Shown: positions 8,060-17,579, counted from the first letter of the stretch. The stretch: DNA of 39,742 nt from Mycobacteroides chelonae (GCA_014204435.1 JACHLF010000015.1:1-39742), one strand, 5' to 3'. Program-made: numbers and translations. Notes: generated from the sequence alone by a model not told the origin.

Positions 8060-8980
8060 GTGACTTATCCACCACAGGACCCGCGTGCGTCGGGCGATCC
8101 GTCAGCGTACAACCCGCATCAGCCGCCCCCGGGATATCAGCCTGGCCCGCCCCCGGGAACTCCTCAGTATCCGGGTGGACCGTTCCCTCCTCCGGGCTAT
8201 CCGCCTGCCGGTTACGGCTACCCACAGCAGGCACCGTGGCCTCCGCGGGGACCGTTCAACGCCAGCGAGTCATGGGAGTGGTCCTGGGCTCAGGTTTCCA
8301 AGCGCCTCGGAACCTTCGTGCCGCCGTACCTGGTGTGGTTGCTCGCGATCGGTGTGCCGTTCGGGATCGGTTACGGAATTCTGCTGGCCAGTTTGCCGAG
8401 TACCGGCAGTGGCGAATACGGCAGCACGCCCTACTCGTACGAGTCGACAACACCGAGCCTGTCCGCCGGTGCCACAATCCTGATAGTCCTTATGTACATC
8501 GCGGTGCTGGCTGTCGCGTTGTACATGTCAGCGTCACTACTGTCGGCGAATCTCGATGTCGCAGACGGAAAACCGGTGAGCTTCGGAACATTCTTCAAAG
8601 CCAGGAGCTTTGGAGCCTACGTGGGCACGGCGCTGCTGACCGGACTCGGCGTCCTCCTCGGATCCGTACTGTGCATCATCCCAGGAATCATCTTTGGATT
8701 CCTAGCCCAATACGCCCCGTACTTCACGGTCGATCGCGGGCTCGGCCCCGTCGATGCGGTCAAGGCGAGCATCCAGATGGTCAAGAACAACCTGGGACCT
8801 GCCATTCTCGTCTTCCTCATCACGTGGCTGGTCGGTTTCGTGGCGCAGCTGGGAGTAATCCTCTGCGGAATCGGGCTGCTCTTCACCATGCCCGTGGGTA
8901 TGGCACTCACCGGTTTGATTCACGTGTACACCTACCGGCGTCTCACGGGAGGCCTCATCGCACCCGCACCGACGGCATAA
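8060..8980 (+). CDS. Proline-rich multi-pass membrane protein of unknown function
   Basis: The 306-residue protein has a Pro/Gly/Tyr-rich cytoplasmic-type N-terminus (about residues 1-70, with repeated PPG and PGY units). At least five hydrophobic segments follow (roughly 85-110, 135-165, 190-225, 250-275 and 275-290). Its layout resembles actinobacterial proline-rich integral membrane proteins that are often annotated as glycerophosphodiester phosphodiesterase membrane-domain-like. No catalytic motif is visible, so no function is proposed. The GTG start has no ribosome-binding site, but a TANNNT -10 element sits 6 bases upstream, which suggests a leaderless message. It is divergent from the lipopeptide operon and convergent with groEL2. 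Confidence 0.8.
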   Translation: MTYPPQDPRASGDPSAYNPHQPPPGYQPGPPPGTPQYPGGPFPPPGYPPAGYGYPQQAPWPPRGPFNASESWEWSWAQVSKRLGTFVPPYLVWLLAIGVPFGIGYGILLASLPSTGSGEYGSTPYSYESTTPSLSAGATILIVLMYIAVLAVALYMSASLLSANLDVADGKPVSFGTFFKARSFGAYVGTALLTGLGVLLGSVLCIIPGIIFGFLAQYAPYFTVDRGLGPVDAVKASIQMVKNNLGPAILVFLITWLVGFVAQLGVILCGIGLLFTMPVGMALTGLIHVYTYRRLTGGLIAPAPTA

Positions 8981-9001
8981 ACCGTCGCACGACGACCATA
9001 G

Positions 9002-9039
9002 AAAAAGGCCCGGCCTGCAGATGCAGACCGGGCCTTTTT
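9002..9039. terminator. Bidirectional intrinsic terminator between the membrane-protein gene and groEL2
   Basis: The stem GGCCCGG (9007-9013) pairs with CCGGGCC (9028-9034). AAAAA flanks it on the left and TTTTT on the right, so a U-run follows the hairpin in both directions. It lies between two convergent genes, 21 bases after the stop at 8980 and 11 bases beyond the groEL2 stop. Confidence 0.9.
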
Positions 9040-9050
9040 CGTTGGAGGAC

Positions 9051-10676
<1,626 letters not shown>

Positions 10677-10779
10677 TGCGAAGTGATTCCTCCGTATAGG
10701 GGGTTGCACGTTCTGGGCCGGGCGCAGTGCCCGCGACGGACGGACGCAGCTGTGTGGGCTGCGGCCTCACCGTCCCGGC

Positions 10780-10806
10780 CTAGCACTCACCGGTCGTGAG
10801 TGCCAA
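10780..10806. promoter_or_regulatory. CIRCE operator 1 (HrcA site), promoter-downstream
   Basis: CTAGCACTC-N9-GAGTGCCAA has the 9-9-9 architecture of the CIRCE element (TTAGCACTC-N9-GAGTGCTAA), with one change in the left arm and one in the right. It overlaps the predicted transcription start of groEL2. HrcA bound here should block transcription at normal temperature. Confidence 0.92.
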
Positions 10807-10811
10807 TGCCA

Positions 10812-10840
10812 TTTTTAGCACTCGGTCATGGCGAGTGCAA
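10812..10840 (-). promoter_or_regulatory. Probable groEL2 promoter
   Basis: On the minus strand, TTGCAC (10840-10835) and TAAAAA (10817-10812) are spaced by 17 bases and fit vegetative -35 and -10 elements. The second CIRCE element overlaps both, and the first covers the expected start near 10805. The leader would be about 130 bases. Confidence 0.55.
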
Positions 10841-10841
10841 G
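10815..10841. promoter_or_regulatory. CIRCE operator 2 (HrcA site), overlapping the groEL2 promoter
   Basis: TTAGCACTC-N9-GAGTGCAAG has a perfect left arm and a right arm with two changes at its end. It lies 8 bases upstream of the other CIRCE. A further isolated half-site, GAGTGC, follows at 10845-10850. Confidence 0.92.
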
Positions 10842-10922
10842 GGCGAGTGCGCATTCCTCGCACCGAATAGACACGACCTCGGCTCCAGATCAAAAGCCGT
10901 GGTGATGTGGACGGAGGTCGAT

Positions 10923-10957
10923 GCCCACCTCGTGCGCTTCAGTTGCACGAGATGGGC
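10923..10957. repeat. 13-bp inverted repeat with 9-base spacer, unknown role
   Basis: GCCCACCTCGTGC (10923-10935) and GCACGAGATGGGC (10945-10957) are complementary at 12 of 13 positions around GCTTCAGTT. It lies between the groEL2 promoter and an SDR remnant. The short, odd-length spacer fits a dimer-binding operator, but no gene that it would control is intact. A hairpin in a transcript is also possible. Confidence 0.45.
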
Positions 10958-10970
10958 TGTAACGCATTGC

Positions 10971-11165
10971 GCACTACCCACGCTGCGGGCCGCCACCGAC
11001 CCGGCCGCCCTGGGCGGTCAGTACTACGGACCGGACGGATTCATCGAACAACGCGGTAACCCGAAGATCGTTGCATCGAGCGAGCAGTCCAACGACCTCG
11101 ATTTGCAGCGTCGCCTGTGGTCGGTATCTGAGGAACTCACCGCCGTCATCTTCACGGTCACGTGA
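10971..11165 (+). pseudogene. C-terminal remnant of a short-chain dehydrogenase/reductase
   Basis: This frame encodes about 64 residues that match the C-terminal end of the intact SDR encoded at 13428-14342, at roughly 70 percent by hand alignment. Shared blocks include LRAATDPAA, GGQYYGP and RLWSVSE. The SDR's cofactor site, NNAG motif and YxxxK pair are absent, and the sequence upstream of 10971 has no SDR similarity. It is therefore the decayed end of a second SDR gene, left by a duplication or by loss of its front part. The remaining frame is still open to a natural stop. It is probably not expressed, since no start signal is evident at the homology border. Confidence 0.75.
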
Positions 11166-11268
11166 GCTGATCGGCGCCGTGGCGGGCATCGTGCCGACTG
11201 TCACCCTCGTGCCACGACACGCGGTGCCCGCCACGCCCGTCAGGATGCAGCCCCGTAATCCCTTGCGT

Positions 11269-11274
11269 TAGGCT
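11269..11274 (+). promoter_or_regulatory. Probable -10 element (TAGGCT) of the helicase gene
   Basis: TAGGCT fits TANNNT and would start transcription near 11281, giving a leader of about 22 bases. That leader contains the AAGGAG ribosome-binding site at 11289-11294, 8 bases before the GTG. No clear -35 element is visible. Confidence 0.4.
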
Positions 11275-11302
11275 CCTGTTCGATCAGTAAGGAGTCCATA
11301 GG

Positions 11303-12997
11303 GTGCGGGCTGTAGAAGCGCCCAGCACCCACACATTGCGGGGCTGGCAGCGTAGGGCATTGGTGCGGTATTTGGCCGCCAAACCCCGCGATTTCCTGGC
11401 GGTCGCCACCCCCGGATCAGGCAAAACCAGGTTTGCCCTGCGCATTGCTACCGAGCTGCTGGCCGACGGGACCGTCGACAAGATCACCGTCGTGGTGCCG
11501 ACCGAGCATCTGAAGGTGCAGTGGGCCCAGTCCGCGACCTCCTTCGGTCTGTCGCTGGACCCGAGGTTCAGCAACTCCGATTCACAGACCTCCTCGGAGT
11601 ACCACGGTGTCGTCGTCACCTACGCGCAGGTGGCCAGCCATCCCACCCGACACCGGGTTCGCACCGAGAATCACCGCACCCTGGTGATCTTCGACGAGAT
11701 CCACCACGCCGGCGATGCCAAGAGCTGGGGCGAGGCCGTACGCGAGGCATTCGACGATGCCACCCGCCGCCTTTCGCTGACCGGAACCCCGTTCCGCAGC
11801 GACGACAGCCCCATCCCCTTCATCAACTACGAGCCCGACGGCGCGGGCTTTCAGCGTTCGCAGGCCGACCACACCTACGGCTACTCCGAGGCGTTGGCCG
11901 ACGGCGTGGTGCGCCCGGTGGTCTTCATGGCCTACTCGGGTGAAGCCCGCTGGCGCGACAGTGCGGGCGAGGAACACGCCGCCCGCCTCGGTGAGCCGTT
12001 GAGCGCAGAGCAGACCGCCCGCGCCTGGCGCACCACGCTCGACCCCAATGGCGAATGGATCCCCGCGGTGCTGCGTGCGGCACACGCACGGCTCCTGCAA
12101 AAACGCAAAGGCGGCATGACCGATGCGGGGGCCATGATCATCGCCTCCGACCAGAAGGCCGCGCGCGCCTACGCCAAGCTGCTGACCACCATCACCGGCA
12201 CCGAACCCACCGTGGTGCTGTCGGACGACCCGAAATCCTCGGACCGCATCGCCCAGTTCTCGGCCAGCACCAGCGAATGGATGGTGGCGGTGCGCATGGT
12301 GTCCGAGGGCGTGGACGTGCCACGACTGGCCGTCGGCGTGTACGCGACAAGCGCCTCGACACCGCTGTTCTTCGCCCAGGCCATCGGGCGGTACGTGCGC
12401 TCGCGGACGCCGGGCGAGACGGCCAGTATCTTCCTGCCCTCGGTGCCGACGCTGCTGGAGCTCGCCAGCCTGCTGGAGGAGCAGCGCAATCATGTGCTCG
12501 GCAAGCCCCATCGCGAGCCGATGGGCGACGAGGAGCCGGTGGAGCGTAAACGCACCGAGCCCGGCGAGGAAGAGAAGGGCTTCGAATCCCTCAGCGCCAG
12601 CGCCGAGTTGGATCAGGTGATCTTCGACGGCGCGTCCTTCGGCACAGCGACGCCCGCGGGCAGCGAAGAAGAGGCCGAGTATCTCGGCATTCCCGGCCTG
12701 CTGGATCCGAACCAGATGCGAGATCTGTTGCGGCGCAGACAAGAAGAACAGCTCACCAAGCGCACCGCCTCCGGCGAGGTGCCCCCGGAGATCACCTCGA
12801 CGCACGGCCAGTTGCGCGAGCTGCGCCGCGAGCTCAACGCGTTGGTATCAGCCACGCACTTCAAATCGGGTAAGCCACACGGCTGGATTCACAACGAACT
12901 GCGCCGCCGCTGTGGCGGACCACCCGTCGCGGCGGCCACCCGCGACCAACTCAAGGAACGCATCGTCGCCGTCCGCACCCTGCATCGGGAGCTGTAG
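11303..12997 (+). CDS. Superfamily 2 DEAD/DEAH-type helicase
   Basis: The 564-residue ATPase has the SF2 motifs in order: ATPGSGKT (motif I, 35-42), DEIHH (II, 131-135), LTGTPFR (III, 159-165), SEGVDVPRL (V, 334-342) and QAIGRYVR (VI, 359-366). A charged C-terminal part (about 395-564) follows, rich in Glu, Arg and Lys with no recognised domain. The type III-like core and DEIHH box resemble helicases for DNA repair or restriction rather than RNA DEAD-box proteins, but no partner gene is present and the substrate cannot be assigned. The GTG start has an AAGGAG site at good spacing. It is transcribed alone and converges on a small membrane-protein gene 15 bases after its stop. Confidence 0.9.
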   Translation: MRAVEAPSTHTLRGWQRRALVRYLAAKPRDFLAVATPGSGKTRFALRIATELLADGTVDKITVVVPTEHLKVQWAQSATSFGLSLDPRFSNSDSQTSSEYHGVVVTYAQVASHPTRHRVRTENHRTLVIFDEIHHAGDAKSWGEAVREAFDDATRRLSLTGTPFRSDDSPIPFINYEPDGAGFQRSQADHTYGYSEALADGVVRPVVFMAYSGEARWRDSAGEEHAARLGEPLSAEQTARAWRTTLDPNGEWIPAVLRAAHARLLQKRKGGMTDAGAMIIASDQKAARAYAKLLTTITGTEPTVVLSDDPKSSDRIAQFSASTSEWMVAVRMVSEGVDVPRLAVGVYATSASTPLFFAQAIGRYVRSRTPGETASIFLPSVPTLLELASLLEEQRNHVLGKPHREPMGDEEPVERKRTEPGEEEKGFESLSASAELDQVIFDGASFGTATPAGSEEEAEYLGIPGLLDPNQMRDLLRRRQEEQLTKRTASGEVPPEITSTHGQLRELRRELNALVSATHFKSGKPHGWIHNELRRRCGGPPVAAATRDQLKERIVAVRTLHREL

Positions 12998-13012
12998 CGT
13001 ACAGCGTGAATG

Positions 13013-13390
13013 CTATTCACTCTGCTGCTTTTTGACTCCATCAAGTCGTACCTGCCGTTCCCGTAACCACAGGTACAGGGGCACTGCGAAACAAATTCCC
13101 ACCAACAACGTCGTCGGGAACACAAGCCACCACCACGCAGTAGCGGTTCGGCGGCGGTCTACCAGTACCCAAACCCAAAACGACGCCGTGACAACGGCAA
13201 GGTCTGCGAACAATTGCGCGGACGGCAGGCTGGAAAACCAGCTACCAAAGTAGGCCGCCTGGTCAAAGCCACTCTGCAGATTGAAGGCGATGACCATCGC
13301 ATTGGGGAGGACGAAACCTACAACGGTGAGGATCAGCAATGTACGTTCGAGCAACCTGGAAGGCACACGAGGGGGAGACGGTGCAGTCAT
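13013..13390 (-). CDS. Small membrane protein, DUF2834-like
   Basis: The 125-residue protein has three hydrophobic segments (about residues 15-37, 58-78 and 85-108). The block FADLAVVTASFWVWVLVDRRR is typical of the DUF2834 family, which has no known function. The gene has no Shine-Dalgarno sequence. A TACTGT element lies 7 bases before the ATG, so the message may be leaderless. It lies downstream of the SDR gene on the same strand, 37 bases away, and its stop is 15 bases from the convergent helicase stop. Confidence 0.75.
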   Translation of the reverse strand: MTAPSPPRVPSRLLERTLLILTVVGFVLPNAMVIAFNLQSGFDQAAYFGSWFSSLPSAQLFADLAVVTASFWVWVLVDRRRTATAWWWLVFPTTLLVGICFAVPLYLWLRERQVRLDGVKKQQSE

Positions 13391-13427
13391 GCGCCTGACA
13401 GTAGACCAATCGATCTATTTTGTGGGC

Positions 13428-14342
13428 CTAAACCGGGAACTGGACTCCGGTCAACTGCTCCGAAACAGACCAAAGCCGTTGTTGCAGAGCTTCATCATGT
13501 GACTGTTTGGTGGACGTGACTACCTTCGGATACCCGCGAAGCTCCCCGAAGCCGGAGGGCCCGTAGTACTGGCCACCCGATGCCGCCGGGTCTGTGGCTG
13601 CCCGCAGACTGGGCAACGCCCCCATCGCCGGACTCTGCGCAAGTTTCAACGCCGCCGCGCTGAGCACCTCCGGGCCGAAGGTGATGTGCCGCATCAGCTC
13701 GGTACCCGATGCGCCGGGATGCGCGGCCAGTGCCACCGTCTCGGCCCCCGCGGCCGCTAGGCGGCGCTGCAACTCGTAGGTGAACAGCAGGTTCGCGAGT
13801 TTGGACTGCGCGTAAGCCCCCACCCTGCTGTAGCTACGATCCCATTGCAAGTCCTCGAAATGTATTGCAGCCCTGAATTTATGGCCGTTACTGCTGACGG
13901 TGACCACGCGCGAGCCGCGCACGGCGGTGAGATTCTCCAGCAGTAGCCCGGTGAGCGCGAAATGTCCCAGGTGGTTGGTGCCGAACTGCAGCTCGAACCC
14001 GTCCGCTGTGGCACCCTTCGGCGGATACATCACACCCGCGTTATTGATCAGCAAGTCGATCCGCGGGTAGTCGGCGCTCAGCTGACCGGCGGCGGACCTG
14101 ATCTCCGAGAGAGACGACAGATCCAGGCGCTGCACCGCGAGGTTGCCTCTAGGCGCCGTTTTCTTGATCTCGTCGACAGCGGCCGCGCCCTTCTCCAGAT
14201 CACGGACCGCAAGGACCACCTGGGCTCCCGCGGCGGCCAGCGCCCGAGCCGTCTCCAGGCCCAGGCCGGTATTGGCGCCGGTGACGACGGCCACGCGTCC
14301 GGTCTGATCGGGGATGTCGGCAGTGGTCCAGTGTGCGGTCAC
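13428..14342 (-). CDS. Short-chain dehydrogenase/reductase (Rv0439c type)
   Basis: The 304-residue classical SDR-fold oxidoreductase has the cofactor motif TGANTGLG at 21-28, NNAG at 100-103, a serine pair at 150-151, and the catalytic Y177-x3-K181 (YAQSK). Glycine spacing and the residues after beta-2 fit NADP(H), but the substrate is unknown; many relatives resemble retinol or light-dependent protochlorophyllide reductases by sequence only. It corresponds in position to Rv0439c beside groEL2 and moeA2. The GTG at 14342 is chosen because AGGA precedes it and the Rossmann fold starts soon after. A GTG 12 codons earlier (14378) is possible. A C-terminal copy survives at 10971-11165. Confidence 0.88.
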   Translation of the reverse strand: MTAHWTTADIPDQTGRVAVVTGANTGLGLETARALAAAGAQVVLAVRDLEKGAAAVDEIKKTAPRGNLAVQRLDLSSLSEIRSAAGQLSADYPRIDLLINNAGVMYPPKGATADGFELQFGTNHLGHFALTGLLLENLTAVRGSRVVTVSSNGHKFRAAIHFEDLQWDRSYSRVGAYAQSKLANLLFTYELQRRLAAAGAETVALAAHPGASGTELMRHITFGPEVLSAAALKLAQSPAMGALPSLRAATDPAASGGQYYGPSGFGELRGYPKVVTSTKQSHDEALQQRLWSVSEQLTGVQFPV

Positions 14343-14482
14343 AATTGCATCCTGCCGCAGATCCGTGACACTGCCCACCCCGAATCATTGAAGTTCTCCC
14401 GCCGTTCGATACCAGCAGTCCCACAAACCGGGGTCAACGGGGAGCCGACCATCCGGCCGGCGCCGATCACTACCGCCGACTC

Positions 14483-14629
14483 CTAGTCGGGCGCTGCGCC
14501 GTGAAACACCGCCTCCACGTTGTTCCCGTCGGGGTCGCGCACGAAGGCGCCGTAGTACCCGGGGTGGTATTCGGGCCATAACCGCGGCGCGTGCAGATCC
14601 GCACAATTGATACCGAAGTGATCGATAAT
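14483..14629 (-). pseudogene. VOC/glyoxalase-family gene remnant with internal deletion
   Basis: The 48-codon frame joins what looks like a VOC N-terminus (IIDHFGINCADL) directly to a VOC C-terminus (EYHPGYYGAFVRDPDGNN and VEAVFHG). Normal VOC proteins have roughly 70-80 residues between these parts, so the middle, including most of the metal-binding fold, has been deleted. The codon where a start is expected is ATT. The stop of the HAD phosphatase gene lies 15 bases upstream in the same frame. A working enzyme is very unlikely. The ends were assigned from family memory. Confidence 0.7.
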
Positions 14630-14644
14630 GCCCCCGATTCTGGA

Positions 14645-15442
14645 CTACAACTCTGACAACAACGCCGGCAGATCCGCGACCGAGTCGACGACATAGGCCG
14701 GCTGCATGGCGTACTGATCGGCAGCCCATCTGTCGAGGGTGTCCTGTCGAAACTTCCCGGTCCGCACCAGCACGCCTGTCATTCCGACAACCTGTGCGGC
14801 GAGCACGTCGACATGGAGATCGTCCCCCACCATCACGACGTGATCTGGCTCGCAGCCCATCCGCTCGGCGGCCAGTTGAAATCCCGTGGGCGCGGGCTTG
14901 CCGACGGCGACGGCCTTACGTCCCGACACCTGCTCCATGCCCGCCAGGTAGACGCCGGTATCGACGCGCAGTCCCTTGCGAGTGCTCCACACCGCGTTCC
15001 GATGCATCGCGACCACCGGAGTCCCCTGCGCCATCAACTCGTATACCCGGCTCAGCGCCACATGATCGAACTGCGGACCAGCCCCACCCAGAACGATCAC
15101 GTCGGGATCATCGGAGAGGGATTCGACGAAGTCGACTCCCTGCATGTCAGCGGTGATGTCACCGTCATTCAGCAGATAGCAGCGCGCACCCGGATGTTGG
15201 GTGATCACGTGGTCGGCAGTCAGCATGGCGGCGGTGATCACCTCGTCGGCGGGAACCGCCAGCCCGGCGGCGGTGAGCAACTCGGCGATCTGTACACGGG
15301 TGCGGGAGGTGGTGTTGGTCAAGAAGCAACGACGAACATCCTCGCTCTCCAGGGCCTTGAGCGCCTCGGCCGCACCGTCGATCGGCTCCCACGACGTCAC
15401 CAGGACCCCGTCGATGTCGAAGAGCACTCCGCCGACCGTCAT
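14645..15442 (-). CDS. HAD-superfamily IIA phosphatase (NagD/LHPP-like)
   Basis: The 265-residue protein has the HAD nucleophile motif DIDGVL (D9, D11), a motif II threonine in TNTTS at 42-46, motif III lysine K181 in GKPAP, and motif IV GDDLHVD at 205-211. The C2-type cap between about residues 80 and 175 places it in subfamily IIA, with NagD, p-nitrophenyl phosphatase and LHPP. These hydrolyse small phosphate esters or phospho-amino acids; the substrate here is unknown. The ATG at 15442 starts right at the first beta strand (MTVGGVLFDIDG), so it is preferred over an earlier in-frame start that adds 19 unrelated residues. It is divergent from moeA2, 117 bases away. Confidence 0.88.
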   Translation of the reverse strand: MTVGGVLFDIDGVLVTSWEPIDGAAEALKALESEDVRRCFLTNTTSRTRVQIAELLTAAGLAVPADEVITAAMLTADHVITQHPGARCYLLNDGDITADMQGVDFVESLSDDPDVIVLGGAGPQFDHVALSRVYELMAQGTPVVAMHRNAVWSTRKGLRVDTGVYLAGMEQVSGRKAVAVGKPAPTGFQLAAERMGCEPDHVVMVGDDLHVDVLAAQVVGMTGVLVRTGKFRQDTLDRWAADQYAMQPAYVVDSVADLPALLSEL

Positions 15443-15559
15443 AGCGCTATTTTCCCGCCATGCCGTGGACACCGCACGTCGAGGGCATACCGGGTGCACT
15501 CAACTCGGCGAAAACCCCTGCGTGCGGTATGCGCTGGCGACTCGGGCAATAATGAGCCG

Positions 15560-16753
15560 ATGCGTTCCGTCGCAGAGCACCAGCAAGTCGTGGCCGACTT
15601 GATCGAGGCACCCACGTCCGTACGTATACCGGTCGGCGCGGCCGAACGGCTGGTGCTTGCCGCGGACGTCGTGGCGCCGCTGAATCTGCCCGTGTTCGAC
15701 AACTCGGCGATGGACGGCTACGCGGTGCGGTACGAGGACCTCGCGGGGGCTTCCCCGACTAATCCGATGTCGCTGGCGGTCACCGAGGACATCCCGGCTG
15801 GGCGCACCGACGAGCTGACCCTCAAGCCCGGCACCGCACACCGCATCATGACGGGGGCACCCGTTCCCGCCGGAGCCACCGCGGTGGTGCCCGTCGAGGT
15901 CACCGACGGGGGTACCGAGACGGTGATCATCACCGAGGAGCCTCGGTCCGGGCAACACGTGCGACGCGCAGGTGAGGACGTCCGGGCCGGCGACACGGTG
16001 TTGGCCGCGGGCACCCGACTGACCGCACCGGCGCTGGGCCTAGCGGCGGCGCTCGGCCTGGAAGAGCTCACCGTGCACCCGCGCCTCCGAGTGGTCATCG
16101 CCTCGACGGGCAGCGAGTTGGTACCTCCGGGTACACCGCTGAAGCCGGGACAGATCTACGAATCCAACGCGGTGATGCTGGCCGCAGCCGTCCAGGAAGC
16201 AGGCGCCGACGCCGTGCTGGCACCGACCGTCGCCGATGACGTCGATCAATTCCTTTCCGTGCTAGAAGAATTCGGCGCACAAGCCGACCTGGTGATCACC
16301 ACCGGCGGGGTGAGCGCCGGAGCCTACGAGGTGGTCAAGGACGCACTTACCGATGCCGGCGTCCAGTTCGTATCGGTGGCCATGCAGCCGGGCAAGCCGC
16401 AGGGAGCTGGACACGTGAACGGCGTTCCGGTGCTCACACTGCCCGGCAACCCGGTCAGCGCGCTGGTGTCATTCGAGGTGTTCATCCGCGAACCTCTGCG
16501 TGCGGCCATGGGATTGGACCCGGCACGTCCCCACCATGAAGCGGTCCTCACCGATCCGATCGCTGCCCCGGCGGGCAAACGACAGTTCCGACGCGGATGC
16601 TGGGACGCCGACGAGGGCACAGTGACCGCCGTCGGACCTCCCGCATCGCACCATCTGCGCTGGCTGGCGGTTTCGAACTGCCTGCTGGACATCCCGGAGG
16701 ACGTCACCGAACTTGCCGCGGGAACGACAGTCAGTGTCTGGAATCTGAGCTGA
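15560..16753 (+). CDS. moeA2: Molybdopterin molybdenumtransferase MoeA
   Basis: The 397-residue enzyme inserts molybdate into adenylylated molybdopterin to complete molybdenum cofactor in the cytosol. The N-terminal signature DNSAMDGYAV is at 47-56, TGGVSAG of the MoaB/MogA-like domain is at 248-254, and LPGNPVS is at 294-300, followed by the C-terminal beta-barrel domain. The length is normal for the family. It corresponds to M. tuberculosis moeA2 (Rv0438c) by its place between the SDR/groEL2 side and psd. The ATG lacks a Shine-Dalgarno sequence, and AATAAT lies 6 bases before it, which could be a -10 element of a leaderless message. No other molybdenum-cofactor gene is in the window. Confidence 0.93.
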   Translation: MRSVAEHQQVVADLIEAPTSVRIPVGAAERLVLAADVVAPLNLPVFDNSAMDGYAVRYEDLAGASPTNPMSLAVTEDIPAGRTDELTLKPGTAHRIMTGAPVPAGATAVVPVEVTDGGTETVIITEEPRSGQHVRRAGEDVRAGDTVLAAGTRLTAPALGLAAALGLEELTVHPRLRVVIASTGSELVPPGTPLKPGQIYESNAVMLAAAVQEAGADAVLAPTVADDVDQFLSVLEEFGAQADLVITTGGVSAGAYEVVKDALTDAGVQFVSVAMQPGKPQGAGHVNGVPVLTLPGNPVSALVSFEVFIREPLRAAMGLDPARPHHEAVLTDPIAAPAGKRQFRRGCWDADEGTVTAVGPPASHHLRWLAVSNCLLDIPEDVTELAAGTTVSVWNLS

Positions 16754-16825
16754 TCATGGTCGCCGTGAACGGCATCGGGGTCTGATGTGTCTATTGTGCT
16801 GTCCCCAGCACGTCGACCACATCAC

Positions 16826-16831
16826 TAGGAT
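16826..16831 (+). promoter_or_regulatory. Probable -10 element (TAGGAT) before psd
   Basis: TAGGAT ends exactly 6 bases before the GTG of psd, the same geometry as at 8048-8060, so psd may be transcribed from its own start codon. The AGGA within it could instead serve as a ribosome-binding site. The 84-base gap after moeA2 leaves room for a separate promoter. Confidence 0.4.
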
Positions 16832-16837
16832 GGTCCG

Positions 16838-17569
16838 GTGGCAAGACGCCCCCGCCCCGTAGGTTCAGAGCCGGACTCCGGCATTCCGCATATCGTCGAA
16901 CTCTTCCGCTCGACCATCCCCCCGATCCATCCGGCAGGTCTTCCGTTCATCGCCGGCGGATTGGGACTGGCCGGCCTCGGGTTCAAGAACCGGTGGATTC
17001 GCGGAACGGGCCTTGCCCTCGCGGGCGCATGCGCCGGATTCTTCCGGCACCCGCCCCGTATCCCGCCCAACCGTGCCGATGTGGTGGTTGCCGCCGCCGA
17101 CGGGCAGATCTGCCTCGTCGATCGTGCGGTGCCGCCGCCGGAGCTGGGGCTGCCCGCAGAGCCGCTGCCTCGCATCAGCATCTTCCTGTCGGTGTTCGAC
17201 GTGCACGTGCAGCGTGTTCCCGTCGCCGGCGAGGCCATCGCCGTGATCCACCGCAGCGGACAGTTCCTGTCGGCCGATCGCGCCGAGGCCAGCGTCGCCA
17301 ACGAGCGCAACAGTGTCCAGATCCGCACCCGCACCGGACACGACGTTGTCGTGGTGCAAATCGCCGGGCTCATCGCGCGCCGCATCATCTGTCACGCCAA
17401 GGTCAGTGACCAGCTGTCCATCGGCGACACTTACGGTCTGATCCGATTCGGTTCCCGGGTCGACACCTATCTGCCCGAGGGTTCCAAAATTCTTGTCCAG
17501 CAGGGACAACGGGCCGTCGGTGCGGAAACCGTGCTCGCCGAGCTGCCCTCCTCGACGGATAACGCGTAA
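16838..17569 (+). CDS. psd: Phosphatidylserine decarboxylase proenzyme
   Basis: The 243-residue membrane-associated enzyme converts phosphatidylserine to phosphatidylethanolamine. It cuts itself to form a pyruvoyl group. The cleavage motif here is FGS at 204-206, so Ser206 becomes the pyruvoyl residue of the alpha chain. ADG (Asp88) and DVHVQRVP (His123) match the catalytic and processing residues of the short Psd family. A hydrophobic stretch at about 35-68 can bind the membrane. pssA follows 10 bases downstream and supplies the substrate, so the two form one pathway unit, as in M. tuberculosis Rv0437c-Rv0436c. The GTG start is supported by the -10 element or AGGA just upstream. Confidence 0.95.
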   Translation: MARRPRPVGSEPDSGIPHIVELFRSTIPPIHPAGLPFIAGGLGLAGLGFKNRWIRGTGLALAGACAGFFRHPPRIPPNRADVVVAAADGQICLVDRAVPPPELGLPAEPLPRISIFLSVFDVHVQRVPVAGEAIAVIHRSGQFLSADRAEASVANERNSVQIRTRTGHDVVVVQIAGLIARRIICHAKVSDQLSIGDTYGLIRFGSRVDTYLPEGSKILVQQGQRAVGAETVLAELPSSTDNA

Positions 17570-17579
17570 GCAGCCGTCG

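Noticed and set aside
11582..12805. Open frame of about 400 codons antisense to the helicase
   Set aside because: Low-complexity Gly/Ala/His/Arg composition typical of antisense shadow frames, with no ribosome-binding site.
14483..15442. HAD phosphatase and VOC remnant as one fused gene by readthrough
   Set aside because: The TAG stop is in a normal place for the HAD family, and the VOC part is internally deleted, so a designed fusion is unlikely.
14813..15559. Long open upstream extension of moeA2 on the plus strand
   Set aside because: It is antisense to the HAD phosphatase gene. The MoeA N-terminus is set by MRSVAEHQQVV at 15560, and the extension has no family similarity.
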